Origin: Pseudophaeomoniella oleicola
Taxonomy: Eukaryota; Ascomycota; Eurotiomycetes; Phaeomoniellales; Phaeomoniellaceae
Reading direction: 5' to 3'
Length of the DNA stretch: 64,000 nucleotides
Assembly (NCBI GenBank): GCA_003868215.1
Contig: QWDQ01000049.1
Location: 62,521 to 126,520, forward strand
Under the pieces are notes generated by a model. It saw only the letters and a list, made by a program, of their open reading frames with translations. It did not search any database and was not told where the DNA came from. Numbering within the stretch: position 1 is the stretch's first letter; each line of letters begins with the position of its first letter. Shown here one piece after another: positions 62,634 through 64,000 of this stretch. Both the position numbers and the translations under genes were made by a program.

Positions 62634-64000
62634 TCACATTCCTCTGAATGCATTCTTGGATGCACTTCGTCTATCCTTGTAATCCCTCCTGGCGCCATCA
62701 AATGCAGGTGGGGCCCCCTTCTTCTTGGACTGGGGTTCGAAGGTTACGACCTTTTCACCAACAACTCCTCTACTGTTTCTTACACGCTCTTTTGGCTTCA
62801 TCTTGGCTACTCTTGACTCAAAGGAGGTGTCCTTCCTTGGTCTGGCACCACTGGAGCTAGAAACTTGCATTTCCACTCCGCGGTTACGTCTAGGATTTTG
62901 CTTCCGCCTGTAATCTGCCGAGGAAATCTTGTTGTTTTTCTCGGAACGGTAGACATCCTGATCGCTTTCGTCATCATCAGAAGAACCGGGTACTTCGTCG
63001 ATCATCTCCTCTTCAACAGCAGTAAGACCCTTCTCACGGACAAGGTTCGAAGATGGAGCAACCTTGGTGCTAGGGTTGATGGACTGGAATTCTCGCGAGG
63101 TCTCATCGACTTGGAAGTCTTCATCCTGGAAGAGTTTAGCGAATCGATCGTCGCCGAGTAAGCCTTTAGGCTCTGACTCTCCGGGATCGGCCGTGAATTG
63201 GGTAGCTTCTTCGTCTCCGCCATTCGCCAATATTCTTTGAGCACGTCGTCTTTCATGCTTCTCCTCTCTTTCAAGTACCCTCTCCGCCAATTTGCGGTTG
63301 ACCTTTGCGGTAACCTTCTTCTTGCCACGGATTCGACTTTCTCTTTCTTTGTCAATCTTCTCCTGTATCCTCTTGGCTCGCTCTTCCTCCCAGCTGGACG
63401 GATTGGCAATAAGTCGAGCCTCTTCATATAATTCCTGCTTAACGAAATGCCCATGCATATACGGCCGAAGTAGATTAGTCTTTCCGATGAGGTGATCGAG
63501 ATTGAGTGCTTTCAACTGTGGTAGCGTCAAGAACTTGTAATTGTCATAGACCTCTCCTGCTCTCTGTTTGGTATATGAGTTCGGATCTTTTGGATCATCG
63601 GCCATTTCTTCTACCATGTTGTCAAGGAAAGCGCACCATTTCGGAGCTGGACCAAGTTGTGGAATGAAGAACGCATGCTGCTGCTTGCCTTCGTTGGCCG
63701 TGAGGAACATCCCAGTATCCTTGCACCACGCAATGCAGTTGAGATCGACAGCAGGCTCGACAGAAGTCCAAGGTGTACCGTCACGCTCGTCCCATATTTT
63801 CATGATCCTTTTATCCGATGACAGGATCTTGGGCTCTGAGGTTTGCGCACGGCTAGCTGTTGAAGGTGTTAAGAATTGGAGTGTGTGGACAGGGTAGCCA
63901 TAACCCTGATCCTTTTTCAGTAACGGCACTGGAGAACGTAAATCGTAAAGATATACGAGACCGCTGGAGGTACCGACAGCTGTGGTGATGCCGGACCTGT
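62634..64000 (-). CDS. enp2: Nucleolar WD-repeat protein Enp2/NOL10 (5' end outside window)
   Basis: The frame is open to the right edge, giving at least 454 residues of the C-terminal part. The first visible stretch reads GITTAVGTSSGLVYLYDLRS, the last WD-type blades follow (ILSSDKRIMKIWDERDGTPW, NCIAWCKDTGMFLTANEGKQ), then the diagnostic NOL10 segment PAPKWCAFLDNMVEEM and YDNYKFLTLPQLKALNLDHL. A basic coiled region (EERAKRIQEKIDKERESRIR) and an acidic/basic disordered tail end in ASKNAFRGM. Enp2 is an essential 90S pre-ribosome factor for 18S rRNA processing in yeast. No intron is visible in this part. Confidence 0.93.
   Translation of the reverse strand, partial: RSGITTAVGTSSGLVYLYDLRSPVPLLKKDQGYGYPVHTLQFLTPSTASRAQTSEPKILSSDKRIMKIWDERDGTPWTSVEPAVDLNCIAWCKDTGMFLTANEGKQQHAFFIPQLGPAPKWCAFLDNMVEEMADDPKDPNSYTKQRAGEVYDNYKFLTLPQLKALNLDHLIGKTNLLRPYMHGHFVKQELYEEARLIANPSSWEEERAKRIQEKIDKERESRIRGKKKVTAKVNRKLAERVLEREEKHERRRAQRILANGGDEEATQFTADPGESEPKGLLGDDRFAKLFQDEDFQVDETSREFQSINPSTKVAPSSNLVREKGLTAVEEEMIDEVPGSSDDDESDQDVYRSEKNNKISSADYRRKQNPRRNRGVEMQVSSSSGARPRKDTSFESRVAKMKPKERVRNSRGVVGEKVVTFEPQSKKKGAPPAFDGARRDYKDRRSASKNAFRGM

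Noticed and set aside
1-64000. Transposons, LTR elements, CRISPR arrays, secondary-metabolite cluster
   Set aside because: No transposase, reverse transcriptase, integrase, polyketide synthase, NRPS or terpene synthase frame was seen, and the tandem repeats lack CRISPR spacing.

Overview
The window is nuclear DNA of a filamentous ascomycete (Pezizomycotina). Genes carry short introns (mostly 47-66 bp, GTAAGT-like donors, CTAAC/CTGAC-type branch sites). The protein set is fungal: Atg13, Rqc2, Bud22, an Rsc9 with ARID and zinc finger, RTA1, a fungal SLATT protein and a secreted solute-binding-like protein. Class cannot be fixed from sequence alone. The intergenic TACCTAGGTA-type repeats look like those I associate with Leotiomycetes and Sordariomycetes, but that is an impression.

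Layout. 1-147: tail of an unknown gene. 792-4733: large two-TM, coiled-coil, disordered protein with coding repeats and a decayed copy of its own 3' end after the stop. 6487-12205: rec114 (meiotic break formation) and rsc9 (chromatin remodelling), divergent. 12958-14870: alanine aminotransferase with a possible dual-targeting 5' end. 15881-19363: SLATT membrane protein and the proteasome lid subunit rpn7, divergent. 20067-22397: ste14 (isoprenylcysteine methyltransferase) and a sugar O-acetyltransferase, divergent. 24381-28992: ret3 (zeta-COP) and rqc2/tae2. 30082-39011: atg13 and an IBTK-like ankyrin/RCC1/BTB protein. 40584-41725: secreted solute-binding-like protein. 41726-44390: repeat-rich spacer holding a candidate Pol III RNA gene. 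44391-47492: polytopic membrane protein and bud22, divergent. 47627-54619: complex I 30 kDa subunit and not4, divergent, followed by a long disordered ORF that may be the C-terminal half of Not4. 55962-59930: RTA1 protein, alpha/beta hydrolase, F-box-like protein. 62634-64000: enp2, running off the right edge.

Most genes are single-copy housekeeping genes for proteolysis, translation quality control, ribosome biogenesis, autophagy, trafficking and respiration. I see no secondary-metabolite cluster, no transposable element, no CRISPR array and no defence island. The least ordinary items are the structured A-box/B-box locus near 43.3 kb, the SLATT protein, the bacterial-looking secreted binding protein, and two 54-bp introns that are stop-free and frame-preserving. 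Exon models were built by hand from splice motifs, reading frame and remembered family sequences; none was checked against transcripts.
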